A DNA stretch of 64,000 nt. It comes from Candidatus Gastranaerophilales bacterium. Lineage in GTDB: Bacteria; Cyanobacteriota; Vampirovibrionia; Gastranaerophilales; Gastranaerophilaceae. Under the pieces are notes generated by a model. It searched no databases. It worked only from the letters and a program-made list of their open reading frames with translations, and had not been told where the DNA came from. The translations under genes and the position numbers were made by a program. This document shows, piece after piece, positions 26,224-35,012 of this stretch. Every line of letters starts with the position of its first letter. Position 1 is the stretch's first letter. Location: NCBI GenBank assembly GCA_944325705.1, contig CALVBB010000002.1, positions 91,781 through 155,780 on the forward strand, written 5' to 3'.

Positions 26224-27456
26224 CTACTTCATTACTTTTTCCAGAATTTTTGTCAGCGCTATTTTTACGTGTGCGTAATTTAATCCGCCCTGCATATAAG
26301 CGACGTAAGGTGCTCTCATAGGCCCGTCTGCCGAAAGTTCAATTGTAGAGCCTTCTATAAACGTTCCGCCTGCCATGATAACTTTATCTTCATATCCAGG
26401 AATGTATTCTGGAATTGGAGTTACGTATCCGTTAACCGGCGAGAGTGACTGAATTGTTCTGCAAAACTGTTCCAGAGGCTCTGGAGAATTGAAAGTAATA
26501 TTCTGTATAATATCAGTGCGTTTTTCGTTAAATTTCGGCGAAGAATTGTAGCCGATCTCATCAAAGATTTTCGCGGCAAGAACTGCACCTTTTACGGCTT
26601 CCGACACAACTGAAGGCGCCATAAAAAGCCCCTGAAAAATTAGTCTGTGCTGATTAAACATTGCGCCGCCTTCTGCGCCAATTCCCGGTGCGGTAAGTCT
26701 GTTTGCGGCTCTGTCAACAAGTCTGGCTTTCCCTGCGATATAGCCTCCGGCCTCTACAATTCCGCCGCCGGGATTTTTAATTAGAGAGCCTGCAATTATA
26801 TCGGCCCCGGCTTCAAGAGGTTCTTTAGCTTCTACAAATTCGCCGTAACAGTTATCCACAAAACAGATGCAATCAGGATTTTTCTTTTTAACAACCCTGC
26901 AAATTTCGCCGATGGTGTCAACTGTGAGGGATTTTCTTGTGGAATAGCCTTTTGAACGCTGTATGAGAACCATTTTTACAGTTTCGTCAATTGTTTTTTC
27001 TATTGCGTCTAAATCAACGTCATTGTCTTTAAGCGGTACTTCGTCGTACAAAATTCCATGCGCTATGAGAGAATCTTCTCTGATTTCTTCCTCCCCGAGT
27101 GTACCTATGACTTCCTGCATGGTATCATACGGTGCGCCGGCGACAGAGATAAGCCTGTCTCCAGGTCTGAGGTTCCCGAAAAGAACACACGCAAGAGTAT
27201 GCGTTCCTGAGGCAAAGTGTATTCTGGCAATAGCTTTCTCAGCTTTGAAAACATCTGCAAAAACTCTATCCAGAATTTCCCGCCCCATATCATCATGCCC
27301 GTAACCTGAAACCGTATAAAAATGTTCGGGTGCAACTTTATTTTCTATAAAGGCATTTAAAACTTTTTCCTGATTAAAATCTCTTATTTCATCAATAATT
27401 TCAAATTGTTCTCTAATGTCTTTTTCGGCTTGTTTAATAATTTCTTTGCTATTCAT
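26224..27456 (-). CDS. Methionine gamma-lyase-like / 'aluminium resistance' PLP enzyme
   Basis: 410 residues, fold-type I PLP enzyme of the COG4100 group, related to cystathionine beta-lyase. The stretch FVDNCYGEFVEAKEP (Asp contacting the PLP nitrogen) is followed by IAGSLIKNPGGGI, whose lysine is the probable Schiff-base residue, and by QRSKGYSTRKSLT. Proposed activities are on sulfur amino acids; the name from aluminium resistance is historical. Its stop lies right beside that of the subtilisin-like gene, which converges on it. The start at ATG 27456 follows GAGGGATATGAT. Confidence 0.85.
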   Translation of the reverse strand: MNSKEIIKQAEKDIREQFEIIDEIRDFNQEKVLNAFIENKVAPEHFYTVSGYGHDDMGREILDRVFADVFKAEKAIARIHFASGTHTLACVLFGNLRPGDRLISVAGAPYDTMQEVIGTLGEEEIREDSLIAHGILYDEVPLKDNDVDLDAIEKTIDETVKMVLIQRSKGYSTRKSLTVDTIGEICRVVKKKNPDCICFVDNCYGEFVEAKEPLEAGADIIAGSLIKNPGGGIVEAGGYIAGKARLVDRAANRLTAPGIGAEGGAMFNQHRLIFQGLFMAPSVVSEAVKGAVLAAKIFDEIGYNSSPKFNEKRTDIIQNITFNSPEPLEQFCRTIQSLSPVNGYVTPIPEYIPGYEDKVIMAGGTFIEGSTIELSADGPMRAPYVAYMQGGLNYAHVKIALTKILEKVMK

Positions 27457-27574
27457 ATCATATCCCTCTGGAGGTAGTGTAGCATGAAAATAAATTTAAT
27501 ACTATTGCGTTAGGCGATAAGGTGATGAGAGACAGGTCGGATTTACAAATCAGGCTAAGAATTGCTTTTATTTA

Positions 27575-27653
27575 AGGAACCGTAGTATTAATTTTCTCAA
27601 TACGCTCACGCCCTGCTTCCGCTATCGTTTCGAAAACTAATACTACGGTTCCT
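27575..27653. repeat. 79-bp element with 22-base inverted repeats
   Basis: The arms AGGAACCGTAGTATTAATTTTC and GAAAACTAATACTACGGTTCCT match at 21 of 22 positions, around a 35-base loop. It lies in the 341-base gap 27457-27797, which otherwise holds nothing I recognise. Read on the minus strand the element stays open for over 20 codons. It resembles a small mobile palindromic element (MITE/REP type) with no transposase. Confidence 0.65.
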
Positions 27654-27797
27654 AACTACAGCAATGTCCGGTCATATTACTAATTCAACCTAACCCCTTA
27701 TTGCCCCATTGGCGGATTGCCATATCTCCTTTTTTACTATCCCTTTACAAAGCCGCAGGGAAAATATATAATCTTGTCATATGAAAGGAGTAAAAAT

Positions 27798-28001
27798 ATG
27801 TATCATGTTTACAGAGAAAGAAACCATTCCGAATTTTCAAGAGCTTTGATGGGGGAATTTACTGATCTTGATGAGGCAAGAGAGTGCGCAAAAAAATCTA
27901 TTGCGGGTAAGGATGATTATAATTATCTTATTATTGAAACCGACGGTCACGTCAACAATTACGGCGACTTAATTACAACTGTAATTGAGGAAAGTGATTA
28001 A
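27798..28001 (+). CDS. Small hypothetical protein
   Basis: 67 residues from ATG 27798, with AAAGGAG seven bases before. A longer frame from 27717 lacks a ribosome binding site. The sequence alternates short strands and helices (MYHVYRERNHSEF, DLDEARECAKKSI, YLIIETDGHV) like a compact alpha/beta domain of ferredoxin-like size. No catalytic motif and no membrane segment. Function unknown. Confidence 0.6.
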   Translation: MYHVYRERNHSEFSRALMGEFTDLDEARECAKKSIAGKDDYNYLIIETDGHVNNYGDLITTVIEESD

Positions 28002-28050
28002 GCCCTCCGGCTGATAGAAAAAATTAATTATTTAAGAAATAAGATTAAGT

Positions 28051-28761
28051 ATGAGGTGCTTAATCTTATTTTTATTTATAGTTTCGCTGCCGGTATTAGC
28101 AGGGGAATACGGGGTTTTTAGCCCTGAAACTTACCGTTACAGACCGGAACCTGCTGAAAAAACTCTTTTTATACTTGATTTTTCAAACAGTATGTCCGAG
28201 TACCTTGACGGGCAGAGTAAAGTTGAATTAATGCTGGATACTATGCGGAGAATATTGCCTTCAATCAATAAAAATAGTTCAATAGGGCTCAGGGTTTACG
28301 GACATAAAATGGGATTTACGCCGATTGATGCGTGCAGAGCCTCAACCCTTCTTGTTCCGATTGCACCTTCAAACAGCGTAAATATTGAAGGCGCACTAAT
28401 GCAAACGCACCCGCGTGGAATGACACCGATAACTTATTCTCTGAAACAGGCAGTAAAGTATGATTTTATGGGCTTTCGTGGCAAGAAACATATAATTTTA
28501 CTGACTGACGGCGGAGAAAACTGTGACGAAAGCCCGTGCAAATATGTTATGGAGCTTATTAAAATAAGAAAAGATGTTGTAATTGATGTTATTGCATTTA
28601 ACATCGATGATGCAGATGACCTTGCTCAGCTTGAGTGCACTGCCCTTGTTACAAGCGGCAAATTCTACAGTGCAAATACTGCTGCAGAGCTTGTTAAAAG
28701 TTTAAACAACTCTATAAATGCGCATAAAGAGGTTGAGGCAAAAATTATTCCCGCGCCTTAA
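28051..28761 (+). CDS. Secreted von Willebrand factor A domain protein
   Basis: 236 residues. A signal peptide (about 1-17, ending VLAG) is followed by one VWA domain. The metal-ion-dependent adhesion site is complete: DFSNSMS (D-x-S-x-S, near 43), the threonine in GMTPITYS and the aspartate in LLTDGGENCD. It should bind a divalent metal and a protein partner outside the cytoplasm. Two cysteines in GGENCDESPC may form a disulfide. Resembles Ca-activated chloride channel-type or TerY-like VWA proteins. Confidence 0.85.
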   Translation: MRCLILFLFIVSLPVLAGEYGVFSPETYRYRPEPAEKTLFILDFSNSMSEYLDGQSKVELMLDTMRRILPSINKNSSIGLRVYGHKMGFTPIDACRASTLLVPIAPSNSVNIEGALMQTHPRGMTPITYSLKQAVKYDFMGFRGKKHIILLTDGGENCDESPCKYVMELIKIRKDVVIDVIAFNIDDADDLAQLECTALVTSGKFYSANTAAELVKSLNNSINAHKEVEAKIIPAP

Positions 28762-28834
28762 TAACATCTTGTATAAAAGTTTTCTTTATATAATAATTGT
28801 TATGTGGTTTTTTGCATTAAAGGGATTAGTGAAA

Positions 28835-30010
28835 ATGAAAGTTTTAGCGTGTCAAAATTATAGTGTTTACAGAAAAAATATTTATTTTAAATCAAAGGAT
28901 AACTCAACTGCCGCCAATCCTGGAGGCGGTGCTAAAAATGACAGAGCCGTTAAAGCCTATATCTGGGGAGCGGCAGCACTTACAGCATTAGGCTCAGGTG
29001 TATATGTCTGGAAGCACAAAAGCATCCCTAAAAATACCGGAAAATCAGGGATTAATAATATTATAGAAACTCCGCTTCCTGATGAGCCGCTGGCAAATTC
29101 GCTTCCGGAGGTTCTGAGGAAAAAACTTTCGGTAAATCACAATTTTGATAAATTTAAAAGTCTGATTTCATCGCCTGACAGAAAATTAGAAATAGGTTCG
29201 GGTGCAAATTCAAGAGTTTATGATATTCCTTTTTTGCCCGAATACGTTTTAAAAATCCTTAATCCGGATAAAAATGTTGAACCGAATAGAATTCCTTTAG
29301 GTATATTCCCTGAGGATGTGAATCTCGGGCAGCCTGTCTGGATTCATCCGGACAACTATAAAATAATTCTTCTCAAAAAGGTTACGGGAAGCCCTAATTC
29401 CGTGAAGGACTGGTCTGACGTAATTTACGATAAAATAACTAAAATTCCGCGTAGTGTTACGACAGAGCAGGCTCAGGAGTATTATAGAAACTTTATGAGA
29501 ATTGCCGCAATGCCGCAGAGCAGCTTTTATAATCTTGCAAGACAGATTCATGTGCTTGATACAACGCCGAAATTTCCGGGTGAAACTGTTAATGTCGGCT
29601 TTAAAACGGATTGTATCAACCCTAATAATCTGCTTGTTGATTTCAAGAATAACAGGTTAAATATTATAGATTATTTCGGAAAAGACAAACCTGATCATAA
29701 AAATTCTTATATGGATATGGTGGCCGTAATCTCTGACTTTACGCTTATGCCTGAATTTTACGACCTGATGAAGCCGCAGCAGCAAAAGAAATTTTTAAAA
29801 GCGCTCAAAACTCTTGACGAGAAATGTTTTGAGGGAGCGAAAAAAGCGGACTTAACAACTGATAAGAGTGTTTTCTCCGGTTTTATAAACGAAACAAACA
29901 AATTTTTCCCGATACAGAGTGTTAAAAAGCCGGACGGAAGCGGTGAATATGTACGTCAGTACGATAAAACGGCTCAAAAGCTGCTGGATTTGCTTGCAAG
30001 CCTGAACTAG
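28835..30010 (+). CDS. Membrane-anchored protein with kinase-like fold
   Basis: 391 residues from ATG 28835; upstream starts overlap the VWA gene and lack support. The N terminus carries the tag-like NIYFKSK, then a membrane helix (about 40-57). The remainder looks like a protein-kinase/phosphotransferase fold: glycine loop IGSGANSRVYDIP (120-132), lysine in YVLKILN (K140), catalytic-loop match D259-x4-N264 in TDCINPNNLLVD, and metal Asp in NIIDYFGK (D279). This assignment is from motif order only. A small-molecule kinase, a protein kinase or a pseudokinase are all possible. Confidence 0.6.
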   Translation: MKVLACQNYSVYRKNIYFKSKDNSTAANPGGGAKNDRAVKAYIWGAAALTALGSGVYVWKHKSIPKNTGKSGINNIIETPLPDEPLANSLPEVLRKKLSVNHNFDKFKSLISSPDRKLEIGSGANSRVYDIPFLPEYVLKILNPDKNVEPNRIPLGIFPEDVNLGQPVWIHPDNYKIILLKKVTGSPNSVKDWSDVIYDKITKIPRSVTTEQAQEYYRNFMRIAAMPQSSFYNLARQIHVLDTTPKFPGETVNVGFKTDCINPNNLLVDFKNNRLNIIDYFGKDKPDHKNSYMDMVAVISDFTLMPEFYDLMKPQQQKKFLKALKTLDEKCFEGAKKADLTTDKSVFSGFINETNKFFPIQSVKKPDGSGEYVRQYDKTAQKLLDLLASLN

Positions 30011-30011
30011 T

Positions 30012-31796
30012 CTACCTGCAGCCAGCATCAGCGTTGTCAATTTTGCCGTCAAAGTTGTTGTCTATCCCGTCAAAGCAGGAGCCTATCGAGTATTTGCTTT
30101 CGGCTCTTACTGTTGATTTTAAGTATATGTCAGGAATTTTCTGCCAGATATACAGAAAAAATTCTTTGTAAAATTTTGCAAGACAAGGGCTTTCAATTAT
30201 CAGGGTGTTTTCGTCATTCTTGTTTTCCCCGCTGCTGGAAAAGTTTGCAGAGCCTGTTATAATGTACTTATCATCAATAATCATTGCTTTTGTGTGCATT
30301 TTCCCTGCATAATTTTCTACCTTTACCGGAACCCCGACCGAGCGCAGAAGTTTAAATTTTGAATTCCTTGTGCCCGTGTTTGTTGCATCAACTATAATTC
30401 TAACATCAACTCCGCGGTTATGTGCCCCGATTAGCGCATCAGTTATGGCACTGTGTGTTACAAGAAACGCAGGGATGTAAATGTATTGCTTTGCATTTTT
30501 TACAATGGGAACAATATGCGCTGTTATTTGTCTATCCTGCGGGGAGAAGAATACAGAGTATTTATTACTATCCAGCGCAATATTAATATTGTCTGCTGTT
30601 TTGGCTTTCAGGCTGTGAAATTTCCCGCCGAACATCTGCTCAAACTCCTTTGTATAAAGTTTAGCAATCCTCTCTGAATTTATAATCAGCACATTATTCT
30701 GGTTAAAGCCTGAAAATCCTGTTGTAGAAAAGTTCATTGAGCCTGTGTATACTGTTTTCCCGTCAAATATTGCAAATTTATTGTGCATAAGCATATTTGT
30801 CTGTGCAGCACTCCCTTCAACTATATCTGCTCTTATATTTGGAAATTGTTTTGCAAAGTTGTCAGTTTCGGGATAGTAATTCTCGCCGCCAGTACGGGTA
30901 TCATAAACTATCCTTATGTTTACTCCTCTTTTTTCGGCATTTTTGAGCGCTAATGCAATCTGCGGAATTTCAGCCCATCCGTACAAGGCAATGTCTATAC
31001 TTGAATCCGCTGAATTAATAAGGCTTACAAACTCTTTGCATACTGCATGGCTGCAATTTCTGTCAGGTTTCAGGATTGCTGTAAAATCGGTAAGAATAAG
31101 CTTTGTGCTGCCGTCGGTGATTATTGAGGGTGCTTTTTCTATATTTTTATCATTAATAAATTTTTGTGCTTTCGAACCGGAGTGCTTTTCTACGTGGCAG
31201 AATTTACAAGGTTTTGCTCCGGAAGGAAGCTCCCCTTTCAGCAGAATAACAGCATCATGTGCAATCCTGCCATATTTACAATTCAGTGCGTGATATTTCT
31301 TGCTTTTGTGGTTGTATATTACCAGATTAAGTTTTTCGGCCTGCTCTTTTACCGTATTGAAATTTTTTGAATTAATATTGAAGCCGTTCAGCATTAAAAG
31401 GTCTGCGTAATTTCTGTCGTCTACATAAACTTCTGCAGCCCTGCAGTCTGTGCGCGGAAAATTTTCCAGAAATTTCAGTTTAACGTTTTTTCCGGAAAGA
31501 GTTTTTGAAGCAAACTCATCTGTCAAATATCCTGTTTTTACGGCCTGTTCGAACGTAAGACCTGCATCTGCTGCCTGTTTTTCATCAATCTGTGTAAGAT
31601 TTGAGGTAAAAGTCTGCGCTCCTGCAATGCAAATTGTTTCATCGTCATCCGCAATCCTGTTTCCGTTGAGGTCAACCTGTATTAAATCAGGTCTGATTAT
31701 TCCAATTACCGGTGTATTTTTTGAAATATACATCTGAAACACCAGAAACGCCAGAAATATAAGTATTATAAATACTGCAGAAACTTTATCTCTCAT
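30012..31796 (-). CDS. Phospholipase D-like protein with nuclease-like N-terminal domain
   Basis: 594 residues. An N-terminal anchor (about 8-24) precedes a region like the staphylococcal/thermonuclease fold (about 45-150), then a Cys-containing segment (HALNCKYG, CKFCH). Two PLD domains follow, each with an HxKx4D motif: MHNKFAIFDGKTVYTGSMNFS and MHTKAMIIDDKYIITGSANFS. The C terminus is a calcium-loop-like DGIDNNFDGKIDN. It would cut phosphodiester bonds in lipid or nucleic acid outside the cytoplasm. Its start overlaps the preceding deacetylase stop in TAATG. Confidence 0.85.
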   Translation of the reverse strand: MRDKVSAVFIILIFLAFLVFQMYISKNTPVIGIIRPDLIQVDLNGNRIADDDETICIAGAQTFTSNLTQIDEKQAADAGLTFEQAVKTGYLTDEFASKTLSGKNVKLKFLENFPRTDCRAAEVYVDDRNYADLLMLNGFNINSKNFNTVKEQAEKLNLVIYNHKSKKYHALNCKYGRIAHDAVILLKGELPSGAKPCKFCHVEKHSGSKAQKFINDKNIEKAPSIITDGSTKLILTDFTAILKPDRNCSHAVCKEFVSLINSADSSIDIALYGWAEIPQIALALKNAEKRGVNIRIVYDTRTGGENYYPETDNFAKQFPNIRADIVEGSAAQTNMLMHNKFAIFDGKTVYTGSMNFSTTGFSGFNQNNVLIINSERIAKLYTKEFEQMFGGKFHSLKAKTADNINIALDSNKYSVFFSPQDRQITAHIVPIVKNAKQYIYIPAFLVTHSAITDALIGAHNRGVDVRIIVDATNTGTRNSKFKLLRSVGVPVKVENYAGKMHTKAMIIDDKYIITGSANFSSSGENKNDENTLIIESPCLAKFYKEFFLYIWQKIPDIYLKSTVRAESKYSIGSCFDGIDNNFDGKIDNADAGCR

Positions 31797-32638
31797 TATT
31801 TAATATTCTTATAATTTGTTATTTCAAATCCTGCTTTGTAGATGTTGTTTTGAAGAATTTTATCCTTTGTAATTCCAAATTCAACAGAGTGGCTGTCTTT
31901 TTTGTTAGATAGGTATTTGCATGGATGAATGAGTGCTTCTGCAATAAAATCCCGTCCATCAAGCGCATTAAGCCCGCATTCAACAGTCTGCGAATCCATC
32001 ATGCCTGTGTAACCAACTCCAAGCAGATAGTCGTTTGTCTTAAGCCCATATTCCAGAGCAGTTGTTTTGTTTTGTTTTGTGAAATGATTCAACAGAAGAA
32101 TTTTTACGATATTCAGCGGATACTTAAAGTTAAGATGTTTTTTAAATTCCGGCACTGTATAAAATTCTTCATGCTGGGTTCTAATATAAGGAATTCCATA
32201 TTCTTTTGCAAGTTTGCATGTTAATTTAAATATCGGCGGAATTGCATGTGTATGGACATGAGAATCAATGTGGTCTACCTGTGCAATGTTTATCACCTTT
32301 TCAATCTGTGCTCTGAATTCCTTTTCAAGTCTATTAAGAAACTCTTTATCCTTTGATTTTCTGATTAGTCCTAAATAGCCGCAATTGAAATTTCCGAGGT
32401 TGTCTGTTATATCAGGGAAATTACTCAGCGCTCTGCCTTCCATGATGTTAAGATGAATTCCCAGTCCTAAATTCTGGCACTCAGGAAGTATTTCATTAAT
32501 GGCACCTTCAAAAGCCGGCCCGTTCGCACAGATGCTGGCGCTTTTTAAAAATCCGTCGTTGCAGCCAAAGAGTACCGCTCTGTTAAAATCCTGCGACATT
32601 CCGAAATCATCTGCGTTTAATATAAATTTTTTAGTCAT
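31796..32638 (-). CDS. ChbG/HpnK (YdjC) family carbohydrate deacetylase
   Basis: 280 residues. The metal-binding marks of the family are present: LNADDFGMSQDFN at the start, GIHLNIMEGRAL, and DHIDSHVHTHAIPPI with the histidines. Relatives remove an acetyl group from N-acetylated sugars (chito-oligosaccharides, or hopanoid sugar in HpnK). It is divergent from the GT2 gene 92 bases away, which suggests a joint role in a lipid-linked sugar. Substrate not deducible. Confidence 0.85.
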   Translation of the reverse strand: MTKKFILNADDFGMSQDFNRAVLFGCNDGFLKSASICANGPAFEGAINEILPECQNLGLGIHLNIMEGRALSNFPDITDNLGNFNCGYLGLIRKSKDKEFLNRLEKEFRAQIEKVINIAQVDHIDSHVHTHAIPPIFKLTCKLAKEYGIPYIRTQHEEFYTVPEFKKHLNFKYPLNIVKILLLNHFTKQNKTTALEYGLKTNDYLLGVGYTGMMDSQTVECGLNALDGRDFIAEALIHPCKYLSNKKDSHSVEFGITKDKILQNNIYKAGFEITNYKNIK

Positions 32639-32730
32639 TTTGTATTTTTTTTATTGCACTCCAACTTAAATTATTATATTATAAAGTTGCTGGCTCTGGC
32701 AATTTTGTAATATTAAGAAAGAGTGTTTTT

Positions 32731-33684
32731 ATGGAAAAGCCTAAATTAGCAATAATTATTCCGTGTTACAATGAAGAATTATGTGTAAAAACAACAGTGG
32801 AAAAGCTGTTTGCCGTACTGGATGACTTAATTAAAAAAGATAAAATTAAGCCGGACAGCTATCTTTATCTTGTTGATGACGGTTCAACCGACAAAACCTG
32901 GGATATTATAGCAGAGCTGCATAACCAGAACCCTCTTGTTAAAGGGCAGAAATTCATCAGAAACTACGGCAACCAGAAGGCCCTTATTGCTGGACTTGAA
33001 GGGGTAAGAGATTTAGGCTGTGACTGTGCCGTATCTATTGATGCAGATCTTCAGCAGGATGAACATGCTATAGAAAAATTTATTGATGAATATATGAAAG
33101 GTTATGATATTGTTTCAGGTATCAGAAACGACCGCAAAACAGATTCTCTTTTCAAAAAGACAACCGCTGTTTTGTTTTATAAGTTAATGAATCTACTCGG
33201 GGTGAAGATTCCCGTTAATCATTCGGATTACAGACTTATTAGCAGGCGTGCACTAAGCTTAATGTCACAGTATCATGAAACTTCGCTGTTTCTGCGCGGT
33301 TTTTTCCATGAACTAGGGCTAAAAACAGCTTATGTGCACTTTGATGTTAAACAGAGGATGGCTGGCAAGTCAAAATTTAATTTTGTAAAACTTCTGGAGC
33401 TTTCTCTGAGCGGAATTACATCTTTCAGTATTGTGCCTTTGCGTATAATTACTGCGCTCGGGTTTTTGATGGCATTGTTCGGCTTTGTTGTCGGATTTGA
33501 GGCTGTAATTGAAAAAATATTTTATAATAATTCTCCGAATGGTATGACAACAACGATTATACTGCTCTGTGTATTTGGCGGAATACAGATTTTCTGCTCC
33601 GGCATCATCGGAGAATATGTTGGACAGGTTTTCAGAGAAGTAAAGTCGCGCCCGAGATATATTAAAGAAACTGAATTGAAATAA
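32731..33684 (+). CDS. GT2 polyprenyl-phosphate glycosyltransferase
   Basis: 317 residues. The GT-A domain has LAIIIPCYNEE, YLVDDGSTD, the metal site SIDADLQQDE and a substrate loop with QRMAGKSKF. Two membrane helices at about 232-258 and 270-295 are typical of the DPM1/GtrB/ArnC group, which loads a sugar on undecaprenyl phosphate. The neighbouring ChbG-like deacetylase could act on the same sugar. The sugar itself is unknown. Confidence 0.88.
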   Translation: MEKPKLAIIIPCYNEELCVKTTVEKLFAVLDDLIKKDKIKPDSYLYLVDDGSTDKTWDIIAELHNQNPLVKGQKFIRNYGNQKALIAGLEGVRDLGCDCAVSIDADLQQDEHAIEKFIDEYMKGYDIVSGIRNDRKTDSLFKKTTAVLFYKLMNLLGVKIPVNHSDYRLISRRALSLMSQYHETSLFLRGFFHELGLKTAYVHFDVKQRMAGKSKFNFVKLLELSLSGITSFSIVPLRIITALGFLMALFGFVVGFEAVIEKIFYNNSPNGMTTTIILLCVFGGIQIFCSGIIGEYVGQVFREVKSRPRYIKETELK

Positions 33685-33796
33685 GCCGGACTGCTGAATA
33701 GGAGTGTCGACAACTAGATAAGTTTTGTCTACTTATGTTATAAATTTAAGGCTTTATTTCTGTGTCTTATATTGCCCAAGCCTAACTGAAATAAAA

Positions 33797-34055
33797 AAGC
33801 CGTGCCACTGTCTATCGAAACCTGCAGATAAAATCTTTAAATACACTACCTCTTTTTAAAAATATAACACCCGCAAAGGTCACCTTAGTGCTGCTATGTT
33901 TCCATCCTGACACGGTTCGGAGTTTTACGCCGCTATACCATTAAACGTCAACAATAACATATTTATCAACAGTATCAACAAGCCCCTCACAACAGGCTCT
34001 GCACCCCGCGTAAGCTTCGGGTCGAGGGATTGCAATTCCCCGTGGAGCACGGCTT
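33797..34055 (-). ncRNA. ffs: Signal recognition particle RNA, long type
   Basis: The minus strand has the SRP domain IV core GTGTCAGGATGGAAACATAGCAGC, recognised by its GGAA loop and A-x-CAGC asymmetric loop (about 33903-33926). The 5' AAGCCGTGC and 3' GCACGGCTT ends pair, followed by a U run that acts as terminator. Near the 5' end, two neighbouring hairpins (ACCCG/CGGGGT and AGCC/GGGCT) look like an Alu domain, giving about 259 nt rather than the short ~100-nt form. The ends are estimated from pairing. It fills most of the gap 33685-34177. Confidence 0.85.
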
Positions 34056-34061
34056 ATTTTT

Positions 34062-34091
34062 ATTATAGCATAAAAATATATATAAATGCAA
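34062..34091 (-). promoter_or_regulatory. Promoter of the SRP RNA
   Basis: On the minus strand TTGCAT (34086-34091) and TATAAT (34062-34067) stand 18 bases apart, the latter about 7 bases before the proposed RNA start. Confidence 0.65.
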
Positions 34092-34177
34092 TTTTGAGGA
34101 ATATGTTTGTTGCGGTCTGTTGAAAAGTTGAAAAGTTGGAGGGGGAAAGGTTAACATAAGATATGTCATTTTAATGA

Positions 34178-35005
34178 TTAGTTTCTTCCCGTGTGCACGG
34201 TCTCTCCCAATATTCTACTGCAGAGGCTGTCAAATTTTTCATTCAGAAGCCGGCTTTCGCTTATATTTTTAAAGCAGCTGTCTATATCATCATAGTTTAC
34301 CTGAGTAAATGTATCAAAGAATTTTTTCCCTCTGTAAATCGCTAGATTTTCTGGAAGATATATATTTCCTTTCAATTTTTTGCTGTTAAAATACATTAAA
34401 ACCGGTTTTATTTCAGATAAAGCTTTAATCCCGAGTTCCCTCACAAGCAGTGCAAAAGTTTTCAAAAATTTTCTGTTTATGCCGACAAATTTGTCTGAAT
34501 CGTGGTCGTCATTGTATTTAATTTCAACATAAACGTATCTGTTTTCTGCCGTTTGCCTGAAAAGCAAGTCAATATCCTGATTAAATTTTACTGTTTCAGT
34601 TTCTTCATTTTCTGTTTTTATCAGCTGTTTCAGGAGTGAAATATATTTTTCTGTTAAAATTTCCTCAGTGTAATTTTCAGTCTGACAAGAGAGTATATAT
34701 TCATCAATCAGTTCCGCGCTCTTTTTTGAAAGCCTGAAATCATTGGATCTTTTACCGGAATACTGCGTAGTAATCTTATTATTCGGGTGAAGCGCAACTA
34801 TGTTTGAAATAGTATTTTCAAGAAAGTTGCCAAACTGAATATTCATCGACTGTAAAATTCCGCCGAGAATTCGGTATTTTAGAGGTATAAAATGAACTTT
34901 TTTTGCATGTTTTTTTGATAAGGTGTTTAATTTTGCCTCCGCTGTAGAATGGGCAATTAATTTGTCTACTGCATCGGAAATGCTCAGTGTTATTTTATCG
35001 TCCAT
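34178..35005 (-). CDS. Type II restriction endonuclease, HinfI-like
   Basis: 275 residues, close to HinfI (262). A PD-(D/E)xK-type site is visible: NQDIDLLFRQT, then VYVEIKYND about 15 residues later (D...E-x-K). It also has GGILQSMNIQFGNFLE early on. The adjacent methyltransferase is clearly HinfI-like, so the likely target is GANTC; the exact site is inferred from that pairing. Its start lies 7 bases after the methyltransferase stop, giving the order M then R, which lets protection precede cutting. Confidence 0.8.
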   Translation of the reverse strand: MDDKITLSISDAVDKLIAHSTAEAKLNTLSKKHAKKVHFIPLKYRILGGILQSMNIQFGNFLENTISNIVALHPNNKITTQYSGKRSNDFRLSKKSAELIDEYILSCQTENYTEEILTEKYISLLKQLIKTENEETETVKFNQDIDLLFRQTAENRYVYVEIKYNDDHDSDKFVGINRKFLKTFALLVRELGIKALSEIKPVLMYFNSKKLKGNIYLPENLAIYRGKKFFDTFTQVNYDDIDSCFKNISESRLLNEKFDSLCSRILGETVHTGRN

Positions 35006-35012
35006 AAAACTC

